Below, one piece after another: positions 16,054 through 25,053 of a stretch of DNA of 40,978 bases. Under the pieces are notes generated by a model. The model did no database searches. It was given only the letters and a program-made list of their open reading frames with translations, and was not told the origin of the DNA. The stretch's first letter is position 1; the number at the start of each line of letters is the position of its first letter. Both the position numbers and the translations under genes were made by a program. This stretch comes from Eubacteriales bacterium (GTDB lineage: Bacteria; Bacillota; Clostridia; Lachnospirales; Lachnospiraceae), in NCBI GenBank assembly GCA_030533385.1, contig JAUNJG010000014.1, positions 1 through 40,978 of the forward strand, read 5' to 3'.

Positions 16054-17004
16054 ATGCATTTTTTTCAGTACATTTTATCCGGCAGACGAAAAAGGACCCT
16101 GTTTTCTGCGCTCTCCTTTTTCTCTGCCTTTTATTTTCTCTCCCTGCCTGTCAGAGCCGGGGAGCTTTATACAACCGACGGCGTCAACATACGGAGCCAG
16201 CCCAGCGCTTCCTCTGAAATTTATCTCGCCGTCCCACCGGGAACTCTCGTTTATCCCGTCGGACAAAGTGGCAATTGGATTCAGGTGAACAGCGGACAGG
16301 TGACCGGATATATTTATAAGGATTATCTGTCCGCACAGCCGGACGGATCCTCCCCCCAAGAACCTTCTTCTTTTATCAACAGCACAGAAGTGAACCTCCG
16401 AGCGGAGGCCAACGGATACTGCCAGATACTCACAGTGCTGGAACAGGGCGAGGAAGTTCGCCTGCTGTCCACATCCGGCAACTGGACGCAGGTACGACGG
16501 GAGGACGGAACCTGCGGCTATGTGTACTCCATCTATGTCGGGGAGAAGCAGGGGGAGACTGCCCCAAAGCCTTCCCGGGATGAGGTGATCGCCCAGTACC
16601 GCTCCGGCGCCCTCTCCTATGCAAACGGCCGCCTGGGCGACCTTTACAGTCAGGAACTTCGAGACTGTGCCGGCTATGCGGACTGTTCCAGCCTCGTCCG
16701 GGACGCTTTTTTATCTTCCTCCGGCGTTCTCATCGGCAACACCACCCTCTCCCAGACTGAGACCATGATGGATTATTTTTATGGTCTCTCCTTCATCACC
16801 GACGCCCAGCCGGGAGATCTGCTCTATCATCTCTCCGAGGACAATCACGTTGGTATCTATCTGGGACAGGGACGGGTTTTACACGCCTCCCAGTCTGCCG
16901 GAACGGTGCTGATTTCCACCTATGAGACAGACAGCTCCTTCTGGGAGTACGGCTGCAATGCCGCCGCTTACTGCTATGATCACAGCATGGGGGCAGAGGG
17001 ATAA
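16054..17004 (+). CDS. Secreted peptidoglycan hydrolase: two SH3b domains plus NlpC/P60
   Basis: 316 aa. A signal peptide (about 1-35, ending LPVRAG) is followed by two bacterial SH3 domains (about 38-95 and 108-163; each with VNxR, GNWxQV and GYxYxxY) that bind the wall. The NlpC/P60 endopeptidase domain (about 175-310) has Cys211 in ADCSSLVRDAF, His265 in DNHVGIYLG and a further His277 in VLHAS. The architecture is complete. It ends nine bases from the convergent NUDIX gene with no room for a separate terminator. Confidence 0.92.
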   Translation: MHFFQYILSGRRKRTLFSALSFFSAFYFLSLPVRAGELYTTDGVNIRSQPSASSEIYLAVPPGTLVYPVGQSGNWIQVNSGQVTGYIYKDYLSAQPDGSSPQEPSSFINSTEVNLRAEANGYCQILTVLEQGEEVRLLSTSGNWTQVRREDGTCGYVYSIYVGEKQGETAPKPSRDEVIAQYRSGALSYANGRLGDLYSQELRDCAGYADCSSLVRDAFLSSSGVLIGNTTLSQTETMMDYFYGLSFITDAQPGDLLYHLSEDNHVGIYLGQGRVLHASQSAGTVLISTYETDSSFWEYGCNAAAYCYDHSMGAEG

Positions 17005-17013
17005 CTTTTCTGG

Positions 17014-17661
17014 CTACACCAGCCCGGAGACAAAGCACATGAGCGCCATCCAGGTATAGAGAGGATAGTACATTCCGTGTTCATCGGTTCCCCGGCTCAA
17101 ATGCTCCGCCGCCTCTTTCTTCGTCAGAAGACGAAAACCGTCAAAGGATTCGGTCTCCTCCGCACCGTTTTGATTCATGGACGGCATCTTGTCTCTGTGG
17201 ATGGCGATGCCCACCAGGGCGTTTGCCTCATCGGTCATACCCGGCGTGGAGAACACGAGAGGGTTCAGGATGGTAATCTTATCCTGATCGGTACACACGA
17301 TTCCCGTCTCCTCTTCCAGCTCCCTTTTGGCAGTATCTTCCAGGGCATTTGGATTGTCCCAGTCCTCTTCGTCAATGAGGCCGGCCGGAACGCTCAACAA
17401 GTACTGTCCCACCGGATAGCGGTATTCCCAGTTTAACAGAAGTCTTGGCTCCTCTCCTTTTATGTAAAGCACGACCGCACAGCTCACGGCATCTGCCATC
17501 ACATTTTTCCAATCTTTGTCCGGCGTGGTGGCCAGCAGCCGCTCCGGCGCCCTCCTGCTCGCCACATAATAATGTTTTCCTTCTCTGTGTTCGATGTCAT
17601 ACAGTCTCATAAATCTGGAATCATAAATTCTTTTTATCTTATTTTTATCTATCATCCGCAC
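17014..17661 (-). CDS. NUDIX hydrolase, ADP-ribose pyrophosphatase-like
   Basis: 215 aa. It would hydrolyse a nucleoside diphosphate linked to a second moiety, such as ADP-ribose. The NUDIX box is recognisable as AGLIDEEDW, a few extra residues, then KRELEEETGIV; the spacing before REL is longer than the standard box, as in some sugar-nucleotide hydrolases. The start is uncertain: GTG at 17661 or ATG at 17655. The only good ribosome binding site (AAAGGAG) lies unusually far upstream with a small hairpin between. Confidence 0.85.
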   Translation of the reverse strand: MRMIDKNKIKRIYDSRFMRLYDIEHREGKHYYVASRRAPERLLATTPDKDWKNVMADAVSCAVVLYIKGEEPRLLLNWEYRYPVGQYLLSVPAGLIDEEDWDNPNALEDTAKRELEEETGIVCTDQDKITILNPLVFSTPGMTDEANALVGIAIHRDKMPSMNQNGAEETESFDGFRLLTKKEAAEHLSRGTDEHGMYYPLYTWMALMCFVSGLV

Positions 17662-17688
17662 CCGCTGCCAAAGGCAGCTCTCTCCTTT
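17661..17688 (-). promoter_or_regulatory. Hairpin between Shine-Dalgarno and start codon of the NUDIX gene
   Basis: On the minus strand AAAGGAGAGA is followed by GCTGCC-ttt-GGCAGC (17664-17678) and then GGGTG. Direct spacing to the GTG is about 20 bases. With the 15-base hairpin folded, the effective spacing falls to about 5 bases (11 for the ATG). Confidence 0.5.
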
Positions 17689-17833
17689 CTTCTCACTGAT
17701 TGAAATTCATTAAGTTAAGTTAAAATCCACTGTGTCTCTCCTCCCCATGCCTCTCTTTTGCAGGCACAGGCCGCCACACGGCTCATTATATCACAACTGG
17801 CATCGCTTTGCGTTTTTTAAGGAGAAACATCAG

Positions 17834-17861
17834 TTGAAAAAATATTTTTTTCTAGTATAAT
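17834..17861 (+). promoter_or_regulatory. Promoter of the MocR-type regulator
   Basis: -35 TTGAAA (17834-17839), 16-base spacer, -10 TATAAT (17856-17861). Transcription would start near 17868, with AGAGGA before the ATG at 17896. Confidence 0.75.
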
Positions 17862-17895
17862 TTTTATATTACAATAACACACAGAGGATTTTTTT

Positions 17896-19296
17896 ATGCT
17901 TACTTATTCTTTTGACAATATGGGAGATGCCTCCCTCTATGAACATCTGTACAAATGCATTAAAAATGACATCATTCACGGTGTTTTGACCGCCGATATG
18001 AAGCTGCCTTCCAAACGAAGTTTCGCCGCCAACCTGGGAGTCAGCGCCATCACCGTAGAAAATGCCTACGCCCAGCTTCTCTCCGAAGGGTATATTTATT
18101 CCATTGCAAAAAAGGGGTATTATGTCTCTGACTTTTCTAAACACCTGGCAGAAACGACGTCTTACGGGGAAGACCGGGAGGTGTTACAGCCGGAAAGGCC
18201 CGTATATTTCGCAGATTTTTCCAGCAATCAGACCCGCCCGGACAACTTTCCTTTTTCCGTGTGGGCAAAACTCATGCGGGAGACGATGAATGACAAAAAC
18301 AATGAGCTGATGACCCGTCCGCCCTGCGGCGGCATCTATGAGCTGCGGGAGGCCATCGCCGGACATCTGCGTCAGTTTCGAGATATCCACGTCTCCCCGG
18401 AGCAGATTTTTGTGGGCGCCGGCACCGAGTATCTTTACGGCCTTTTGATACAGCTCCTGGGGTTTGATAAAACTTATGCCATCGAACATCCCGGCTATGA
18501 AAAGATTGCTCAGATTTATGACAGCTACCAGGTACAGCGCTGCCTTGTAAATATGGACGGACAGGGCATCCGCATCGACGAGCTGGAATCCTGCCAGGCA
18601 GACGTGGTACATATTTCGCCTTCCCACCATTTTCCCACCGGGCTGGTCACCCCCATCAGCCGCCGTTATGCCCTCTTAAGCTGGGCGGCAAAGTCGGATT
18701 CCCGCTATATCATCGAGGACGATTACGACAGCGAATTCCGATTGACGGGAAAACCCATCCCCGCCCTCCAGAGCATTGATTTGATGGACAAGGTGATTTA
18801 CGTCAACACCTTTTCCAAGAGCCTCGCCTCCACCATGCGCATCAGTTACATGGTGCTGCCGCCCTCTCTTGCCCGGCGCTTTTTGTCAGAGATGAGTTTT
18901 TATTCCTGCACCGTCTCCAACTTTGAACAGTATGCCCTCATGCGCTTTTTGCGGGAAGGATATTTTGAAAAGCACATCAACCGGATGCGAAACCATTACC
19001 ACAAACAGAGAGATTATTTGCTGGAAATCATAAAAAACAGCCCCCTCTCCTCCTACGTTTCCATCACCGAGGAGGACGCGGGGCTGCATTTTCTCATGAA
19101 GATAGACACGGACATCCCCGATGCCCTTCTCATCGAGCGGGCGCTGCAAAAGGGGATTCGCATCAACAGCCTGTCCCAGTATTATACTGCTCCGCCGGAA
19201 AATGCAGAGCACATCTTTATCATCAATTATTCCTATCTGGAGACGGCTCACATTCCGGAGGCCATAGAGCGGCTGTACCGCTGCCTGCAAGAATGA
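17896..19296 (+). CDS. MocR/PdxR-type regulator (GntR HTH fused to aminotransferase-like domain)
   Basis: 466 aa. Residues 10-80 are a GntR winged helix (YEHLYKCIKNDIIHGVLTADMKLPSKR, the first part helix, then SAITVENAYAQLLSEGYIY). Residues 105-466 are a class I aminotransferase fold with YIIEDDYDSEF (271-281) and the PLP-binding Lys308 in NTFSKSLAS. Family members sense PLP or an amino compound and often control PLP synthesis or transport. No pdx gene is adjacent, so the target is unknown. It has a strong promoter and its own terminator. Confidence 0.92.
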   Translation: MLTYSFDNMGDASLYEHLYKCIKNDIIHGVLTADMKLPSKRSFAANLGVSAITVENAYAQLLSEGYIYSIAKKGYYVSDFSKHLAETTSYGEDREVLQPERPVYFADFSSNQTRPDNFPFSVWAKLMRETMNDKNNELMTRPPCGGIYELREAIAGHLRQFRDIHVSPEQIFVGAGTEYLYGLLIQLLGFDKTYAIEHPGYEKIAQIYDSYQVQRCLVNMDGQGIRIDELESCQADVVHISPSHHFPTGLVTPISRRYALLSWAAKSDSRYIIEDDYDSEFRLTGKPIPALQSIDLMDKVIYVNTFSKSLASTMRISYMVLPPSLARRFLSEMSFYSCTVSNFEQYALMRFLREGYFEKHINRMRNHYHKQRDYLLEIIKNSPLSSYVSITEEDAGLHFLMKIDTDIPDALLIERALQKGIRINSLSQYYTAPPENAEHIFIINYSYLETAHIPEAIERLYRCLQE

Positions 19297-19313
19297 CCGT
19301 CTATGATTACAAA

Positions 19314-19352
19314 ATTGGCAGGGAGTTCCACATCCCTGCCAATCTCTTTTTT
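19314..19352. terminator. Bidirectional terminator between convergent genes
   Basis: Perfect 10-bp stem ATTGGCAGGG / CCCTGCCAAT followed by CTCTTTTTT on the plus strand, with AAAA before the stem for the minus strand. It serves the MocR gene (+) and the ABC exporter gene (-). Confidence 0.85.
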
Positions 19353-21281
19353 CTATCCTTCCGCCACCTTGTTTCCAGTGTAGAGCTGATAATATCTTCC
19401 TCTTTCTTCGATAAGCTCGTCGTGGCTGCCTCGCTCGATGATACGTCCTTGCTCTAACACCATGATACAATCGCTGTTTTTGACCGTGGAAAGGCGGTGA
19501 GCGATGACAAAGGTCGTTCTTCCCTTCATCAGCTTATCCATGCCCTCCTGGACAATTTTTTCGGTGCGGGTGTCAATGGAGCTGGTGGCCTCGTCGAGAA
19601 TCAGAACCGGCGGGTCTGCGATGGCGGCCCTGGCAATGGCAAGAAGCTGCCGCTGTCCCTGGCTCAAATTGGCACCGTCTCCCGTCAGCACCGTATCATA
19701 TCCCTGAGGCAGACGACGGATAAACTCATGGGCGTTGGCCAGTTTTGCCGCCGCAATGACTTCCTCCTCGGTGGCATCCAGCTTGCCATAGCGGATGTTG
19801 TCCCGAACCGTGGCCGTGAACAGATGCGTATCCTGCAATACCATGCCGAGGGAACGGCGCAAATCCCCTTTCTTTATCTTGTTGATATTGATGCCGTCAT
19901 AGCGGATTTTTCCATCCTGTATGTCATAAAAACGGTTGATCAGATTGGTGATGGTCGTCTTTCCCGCTCCGGTGGAGCCGACGAAGGCAATTTTTTGTCC
20001 CGGGGTGGCAAACATTTTGATGTCATGTAATACCATTTTTTTCTCATCATACCCAAAATCCACGCCGAGAAACTCCACGTCTCCCTCCAGCTTTTTGTAA
20101 GTTGTGGTGCCTTCCGCCTTATGGTAATGCTTCCACGCCCACATTCCGGTTCTCTTTTCTGATTCACAAAGACCGCCTTCTTCGTCACAGGCCGCATTGA
20201 CCAGGGTCACATACCCCTCATCCACCTCCGGCTTTTCATCCAGCAAGGTAAAAATACGCTGGGCGCCCGCCATGGCCATGACGATGAAGTTAATCTGCTG
20301 ACTTACCTGGTTGATCGGCATGTTGAAACTTTTGTTGAAGGTCAAAAAGCTGGCAAGACCGCCCAGGGTAAAGCCGCCCACGCCGTTGATAGCGAGAATG
20401 CCGCCGACGATGGCGATGATCACATAGCTGATATTTCCAATCTGCGCGTTGACGGGCATGGTGACATTTGCAAACTTGTTGGCCTGGTTGGCGCTGTCAC
20501 ACAAGGCGTCATTTAATTCATTAAAACGACGGATGTTTTCTTCCTCGTGACAAAATACCTTCACCACCTTCTGCCCCTGCATCATCTCCTCGATAAATCC
20601 ATTTTCTGCTCCCAGTGCTTTTTGCTGGGCGAGGAAGTACTTGCTGCTAAGTCCTGCCAGCTTCTTGGAACAGACAAGCATGACGCCCACCATCAAAAGG
20701 GTAAGAACAGTCAGAGGAACGTTCAGCTTTATCATGCAAAACAGCACGCTGCCGATGGTGATGCCGCTGTTGATCAGCTGAGGAATACTCTGGGACACCA
20801 TCTGGCGCAGCGTATCGATGTCGTTCGTGTAAACGGACATGATGTCCCCGTGGGCGTGGGTATCAAAATATTTGACTGGCAAATCCTGCATATGGAGAAA
20901 AACATCGTTCCTTAATTCTTTTAGCACTCCCTGGGTCACATACACCATAATCTGGGACTGAGCGAGGGCGGCAAGCACGCCCACACCGTAGAAGGACGCC
21001 ACCCGCAAGATGGCGGCGCCAAGGGCCGTGAAATCTTTGCTTCCCTCCCTTAACATCGGCAGGACATAGACGTCAATCAGCGTCTGCATAAACATGGTTC
21101 CCTGTACATTCGCCAGAACGCTGACAATAATACAGACGATGACCACGCCAAAATGGATGCCGTACTTACTCATAATGTAATGAAACAACCGCCTTAGAAT
21201 CAGACCGGGATTTTCTACCTTCGGGCGAGGTCCCATGCCCCTGCGTCCCCCCGGTCCTCTCATGGTCTTTTTTCCTTCCAT
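19353..21281 (-). CDS. ABC exporter, transmembrane plus ATPase subunit (catalytically complete)
   Basis: 642 aa. Six membrane helices (about 30-330) are followed by an ATPase domain with Walker A GSTGAGKTT, signature LSQGQRQLL and Walker B VLILDEATSS with the catalytic Glu. A basic Gly/Arg-rich N-terminal extension (MEGKKTMRGPGGRRGMGPRP) and an insertion of about 35 residues between the two halves are additions to the usual layout. The start codon overlaps the stop of the partner gene (TAATG), indicating coupled translation and a heterodimer. The substrate is unknown; control by MarR suggests drug or toxic-compound export. Confidence 0.93.
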   Translation of the reverse strand: MEGKKTMRGPGGRRGMGPRPKVENPGLILRRLFHYIMSKYGIHFGVVIVCIIVSVLANVQGTMFMQTLIDVYVLPMLREGSKDFTALGAAILRVASFYGVGVLAALAQSQIMVYVTQGVLKELRNDVFLHMQDLPVKYFDTHAHGDIMSVYTNDIDTLRQMVSQSIPQLINSGITIGSVLFCMIKLNVPLTVLTLLMVGVMLVCSKKLAGLSSKYFLAQQKALGAENGFIEEMMQGQKVVKVFCHEEENIRRFNELNDALCDSANQANKFANVTMPVNAQIGNISYVIIAIVGGILAINGVGGFTLGGLASFLTFNKSFNMPINQVSQQINFIVMAMAGAQRIFTLLDEKPEVDEGYVTLVNAACDEEGGLCESEKRTGMWAWKHYHKAEGTTTYKKLEGDVEFLGVDFGYDEKKMVLHDIKMFATPGQKIAFVGSTGAGKTTITNLINRFYDIQDGKIRYDGININKIKKGDLRRSLGMVLQDTHLFTATVRDNIRYGKLDATEEEVIAAAKLANAHEFIRRLPQGYDTVLTGDGANLSQGQRQLLAIARAAIADPPVLILDEATSSIDTRTEKIVQEGMDKLMKGRTTFVIAHRLSTVKNSDCIMVLEQGRIIERGSHDELIEERGRYYQLYTGNKVAEG

Positions 21282-23029
21282 TATGCCTCACCTCCATTTT
21301 CATCAAAATCTCCTCCTACGTTGGTCTGAGATTCGTACACTTCTTTGTAGATTGCATTGGTCTTTAACAAAGCTTCATGGGTGTCAAATCCACTGATTTC
21401 CCCGTTGTCCAGCACCAGGATTCTGTCGGAATTTTGCACGCTGGAAATGCGCTGGGCAATTATCAGCTTCGTAGTATCGGGAATCTCTCTGGCAAAGGCC
21501 TCCCGGATTCGAGCGTCCGTCGCCGTATCCACGGCGCTGGTGCTGTCGTCAAGAATGAGAATCTTCGGCTTTTTCAACAAGGCTCTGGCAATGCAAAGCC
21601 GCTGTTTTTGTCCGCCGGACACGTTCGTTCCCCCCTGCTCGATGTAGGTGTCATATCCCTCCGGCATCTTCTCGATAAACTCATCGGCACAAGCAAGGGC
21701 GCAAGCTCTCTTACATTCCTCCAAGGTAGCTTCCTTATTTCCCCAGCGCAGGTTCTCAAGAATGGTGCCGGAAAACAGAACGTTTTGCTGTAACACCACG
21801 GACACCTCGTTACGAATCGTCTCCAAATCGTACTCTCTTACGTCCCTGCCTCCCACTTTGAGGGAGCCTTCCGTCACATCGTAAAGCCGGCTGATGAGGT
21901 TGACCAGACTGGATTTAGAACTTCCCGTTCCTCCCAGAATACCGATGGTCTCCCCGGCCTTGATGGACAAATTGATATCTTTTAACACCTGTTTCTCACT
22001 GGATTTCTTATACTGGAAAGACACATGGTCAAAAACAATACTTCCGTCCTTCACCTCATAGATCGGATGCTCCGGATTGACAATGTCCGCCTTTTCTCTT
22101 AGCACTTCGGTGACACGCTCCGCACTGGCCACGCTCATGGACAGCATGACAAAGACCATGGAGAGCATCATCAGGCTCATCAATATGTTCATACAGTAGG
22201 TGAGAAGCATCATCAGCTCCCCGGTAGTCAGAGCAGACTGCACAATCATCCTGGCGCCAAGCCAGCTTATTCCCAAAATACAGGAGTAGACGGTGAACAT
22301 CATCAGAGGCATATTAAAAGATACGATGCGCTCCGCCCGCTTTCCAAGGTAATAAAGGGCTTCGTTGGCCTTACGAAACCGCTCTTTTTCGTATTCTTCC
22401 CTCACAAACGCCTTGACGACCCGGATGGCGGACACATTTTCCTGCACGCTGGCATTCAAATCGTCGTATTTATGAAACATTTCCGTGAAATATTTCATGG
22501 CCTTCCAGATGATGAGGGCGAGAACCAGCCCAAGACCTATGACCGCCGCCAGATAGATGGACGCCAGCTTCGCATTGACAGAGAAGGACATGATCATGGC
22601 GATGACCAGACTAAAAGGTGCTCTCACGCACATACGAAGAAGCATCTGGTAAGAGTTTTGCAGATTGGTCACGTCGGTGGTCATTCTGGTCACCAGGCTG
22701 GCGGTGCTGAACTTATCAATGTTGGAAAAGGAAAAGGTCTGAATGTTTTCAAACATAGCTTTTCTTAAATTTCTGGCAAAGCCCGTGGAGGCGCTGGCAC
22801 CGTACTTTCCGCCCATGACACCGCAAAACAGACCGAAGGCGGCGGCCGCCATCCATATTCCTACCATGTAAATGTGATGGATGTCTCCCTTGTTGACGCC
22901 GTCGTCAATGATGGATGCCATCAGGAGGGGGATTATCATCTCCATCACCACTTCTAAAATCATAAAAATCGGAGTCAGAAAGGAATCCCTTTTGTATTCC
23001 TTAATCTGCCCGCCTAATGTTTTTATCAT
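21281..23029 (-). CDS. ABC exporter, transmembrane plus ATPase subunit (degenerate catalytic site)
   Basis: 582 aa. Six membrane helices (about 15-310) and an ATPase domain with Walker A GGTGSSKSS and signature VSGGQKQRL. The Walker B end reads ILILDDSTSA, so Asp replaces the catalytic Glu, as in the degenerate half of heterodimeric exporters such as TM287/288. It pairs with the complete subunit encoded directly downstream and lies 24 bases after the MarR gene, forming one operon. Confidence 0.93.
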   Translation of the reverse strand: MIKTLGGQIKEYKRDSFLTPIFMILEVVMEMIIPLLMASIIDDGVNKGDIHHIYMVGIWMAAAAFGLFCGVMGGKYGASASTGFARNLRKAMFENIQTFSFSNIDKFSTASLVTRMTTDVTNLQNSYQMLLRMCVRAPFSLVIAMIMSFSVNAKLASIYLAAVIGLGLVLALIIWKAMKYFTEMFHKYDDLNASVQENVSAIRVVKAFVREEYEKERFRKANEALYYLGKRAERIVSFNMPLMMFTVYSCILGISWLGARMIVQSALTTGELMMLLTYCMNILMSLMMLSMVFVMLSMSVASAERVTEVLREKADIVNPEHPIYEVKDGSIVFDHVSFQYKKSSEKQVLKDINLSIKAGETIGILGGTGSSKSSLVNLISRLYDVTEGSLKVGGRDVREYDLETIRNEVSVVLQQNVLFSGTILENLRWGNKEATLEECKRACALACADEFIEKMPEGYDTYIEQGGTNVSGGQKQRLCIARALLKKPKILILDDSTSAVDTATDARIREAFAREIPDTTKLIIAQRISSVQNSDRILVLDNGEISGFDTHEALLKTNAIYKEVYESQTNVGGDFDENGGEA

Positions 23030-23053
23030 CGTTTCTGTCTCCTCTCCGGATTT

Positions 23054-23557
23054 TTATTTCTGTAAATTCCAGTGTCTGGTCAGGCTTTCCCGGTCATCAA
23101 AGGATGCCTCCTGATCAAGACCCCGGCAAAGGTTGGTGCGAATCCGGGCTGACACCTTCCAAAAGATTTTCAGCTCCTCCTCGTCAATTCCCTCCGCCAT
23201 TCTCTCTTCCATTTTTTGTATGTTGCGCATGACATTTTCATAGGCCTCCATGCCTTTCTTCGTCAAGGTCAGGGATTTCAACCGGGAATCTCTGTCTACT
23301 CCCTCCCGCTCAATCAGACCTTTCCTCTCCATCTGCTTTACGATGGCCGTGACTGTGGATCGGGCAATGGAAAACTCCGTCTCCAAATCTTTTTGGTAGA
23401 TTTCTCTGTCCTGATTCCGATACAGGTATCCAATCACCCACCCGTGCATCACGGGAATCTGGCTCTCCCCGCACTCTCCCAGCATGGCAATGTGGTTTCG
23501 CATCATCAATTTGTCTAACGTCTTTATCATAAATCCTATCGTCTCTTCCTTCTTCAA
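23054..23557 (-). CDS. MarR family regulator of the ABC exporter
   Basis: 168 aa from a TTG at 23557, chosen because AAAGGAG lies 7-8 bases upstream; an ATG at 23530 gives a slightly shorter protein, and the ORF extends to 23608. The winged helix reads IYQKDLETEFSIARSTVTAIVKQMERKGLIER with the wing in DRDSRLKSLTLTKKG. It is first in the operon with the two ABC genes, and a perfect palindrome lies between promoter and start, so it probably represses itself and the exporter until a ligand binds. Confidence 0.9.
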   Translation of the reverse strand: MKKEETIGFMIKTLDKLMMRNHIAMLGECGESQIPVMHGWVIGYLYRNQDREIYQKDLETEFSIARSTVTAIVKQMERKGLIEREGVDRDSRLKSLTLTKKGMEAYENVMRNIQKMEERMAEGIDEEELKIFWKVSARIRTNLCRGLDQEASFDDRESLTRHWNLQK

Positions 23558-23614
23558 AAAAACGCTCCTTTCTCTGACGGTTCCTCTTAAAACCACCACT
23601 GTTTCCACATGAAC

Positions 23615-23677
23615 TGTTCATATATGAACAATCTTTCGTTGCATTGTTTATTATAGTCAAATCAATCGGAATGTCAA
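23615..23677 (-). promoter_or_regulatory. Promoter and MarR-type operator of the exporter operon
   Basis: -35 TTGACA (23672-23677), 16-base spacer, -10 TATAAT (23650-23655). Downstream of the predicted start point is the perfect 16-bp palindrome TGTTCATATATGAACA (23615-23630), a typical MarR dimer site placed to block transcription. Confidence 0.8.
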
Positions 23678-23724
23678 GAGAGAGATTTTTAGTGATGAGT
23701 GAGGAGAAAGAAAGACATACGGAC

Positions 23725-23781
23725 AAAAAAATAAGCCCCGAAAGGGAGGCACTCCGTAAGACGGTTGTCTCCTCTGGGCTT
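23725..23781 (-). terminator. Second terminator after the PTS operon
   Basis: Compound hairpin with arms AAGCCC/GGGCTT, GGAG/CTCC and CCGT/ACGG. On the minus strand it is followed by ATTTTTTTG. It would stop read-through from the DeoR gene before the MarR promoter. Confidence 0.7.
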
Positions 23782-23848
23782 TTGTAATCAATCAGAATGA
23801 TTGGATTGTAGAATATTTTTACTCTTTCGCAATTTTTAATTAAAATAC

Positions 23849-23884
23849 CTGCCGTATCTATGAACAATATCATAGATACGGCAG
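23849..23884 (-). terminator. Terminator of the PTS/RLP operon
   Basis: Perfect 14-bp stem CTGCCGTATCTATG / CATAGATACGGCAG with an eight-base loop, followed on the minus strand by GTATTTTAATT. It begins 11 bases after the DeoR stop. Confidence 0.8.
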
Positions 23885-23894
23885 ACACCGACTG

Positions 23895-24695
23895 CTAAGT
23901 CATTTTCTGGTTTGCCACCTTAAACTGTGTGCGTTCCATCGCTTTTAAACTGTTCAGATTTTGTATAGATATTTCTCCGTCGGTAATAATCATATCAATT
24001 TCATCCACAGAAAGAATATTCGCAAATGTAATTTCTCCAAACTTAGTGCTGTCGCAAAGTAAAATTTTGCGCTCCGCCCGATTGAGAATCTGCCTTTGCG
24101 ACGCTGCAAGTGCAAAATCACTAATCGTCGGCCCTGTCTCAAAACTAAAGCCTGAACACGAGAAAAAAGCTTTATCTACATTAATTCTATTCGTTATTGC
24201 ATCAGAAAAATCCATATAATAATAATGCTTTCGCACATATCCACCAAGCACAAACACATTGTGTTCTGTATTGTCATCTACCCATTTTGCAATACTCAGG
24301 TCATTGACAACAATCGTCAGTTTTTTCTTGTTGGTTAAAGTTTCTGCCAAAGACATGACTGTAGTCCCTGCCAAAAGGGCAATCGTATCTCCATCCTCTA
24401 TTTCCATGTTAGCCGATGCAGCAATACTTGCCTTTTTGTCAGCATTATATGACATTCTGTCCGAGACACTGGACTCTGCCCCGACTCTGGATAAGTTGAT
24501 AGATACGGCGCCGCCGTGCGTCCTGCGTATCTTACCGTGTTTTTCCAACGTTGCAAGATCATTTCGTATTGTAGATGGTGAAACGTTAAACTGATCAATC
24601 AAATCATTCACGCTGACACGTTTCAATTCATTGATATATTCACAAATTAATCCCTGCCGTTCAGATACAAAATAATTTGTATTGCCACTCGCCAT
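23895..24695 (-). CDS. DeoR family regulator of the PTS/RLP operon
   Basis: 266 aa. The DeoR helix-turn-helix is at about 10-60 (ICEYINELKRVSVNDLIDQF, SPSTIRNDLATLEKHGKIRRTHGGAV) and the DeoRC sugar-phosphate-sensing domain at about 75-245 (GDTIALLAGTTVMSLAETL, DKAFFSCSGFSFETG). Family members usually repress catabolic operons until a phosphorylated sugar binds. It is the last gene of the operon, and the tandem decamers at 36371-36400 are the natural operator candidate. GAGGTG precedes the ATG. Confidence 0.9.
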   Translation of the reverse strand: MASGNTNYFVSERQGLICEYINELKRVSVNDLIDQFNVSPSTIRNDLATLEKHGKIRRTHGGAVSINLSRVGAESSVSDRMSYNADKKASIAASANMEIEDGDTIALLAGTTVMSLAETLTNKKKLTIVVNDLSIAKWVDDNTEHNVFVLGGYVRKHYYYMDFSDAITNRINVDKAFFSCSGFSFETGPTISDFALAASQRQILNRAERKILLCDSTKFGEITFANILSVDEIDMIITDGEISIQNLNSLKAMERTQFKVANQKMT

Positions 24696-24739
24696 TGCCC
24701 ACCTCTTAGTAAGATATATTATCAGATCTCTCTTTCGTT

Positions 24740-25048
24740 TTAAAACCTCTTTTTTCTTTGTTTTGCCAATTGTTTTTTTGCTTTTTTCTCATCAAAACCT
24801 TCCAAAGATGCTATAGATTCCGCTCCGAAAGAAATCAAAACCTCATCTGGAAAACACCGTATGACATACCCTCCGTCAGAAACTGCATCTACTTTGCCTC
24901 GTATGCCATCCACCGTATAGACAACGGAACCGATGCCTATACTATGAATCATCATAGACTGCCGCTTTTGTCTGTTTCGCTCGGGCAACAGCAAGGTACA
25001 ATAAACGATGATTACAACGAACAGAATCATGACTGCACTGACTATCAT
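24740..25048 (-). CDS. YajC-like small membrane protein, second copy
   Basis: 102 aa from the ATG at 25048 (GAAGGAG nine bases upstream); the ORF can be extended to 25084 but then overlaps the previous gene. One membrane helix (about 3-22, VSAVMILFVVIIVYCTLL) is followed by a basic linker and a small beta-rich domain (IGSVVYTVDGIRGKVDAVSD) like that of YajC, the accessory subunit of SecDF-YajC. The C-terminus is Lys-rich. It lies five bases after a paralogous gene, inside a sugar-uptake operon, where true yajC would not be expected. Confidence 0.6.
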   Translation of the reverse strand: MIVSAVMILFVVIIVYCTLLLPERNRQKRQSMMIHSIGIGSVVYTVDGIRGKVDAVSDGGYVIRCFPDEVLISFGAESIASLEGFDEKKAKKQLAKQRKKRF

Positions 25049-25053
25049 AATGC

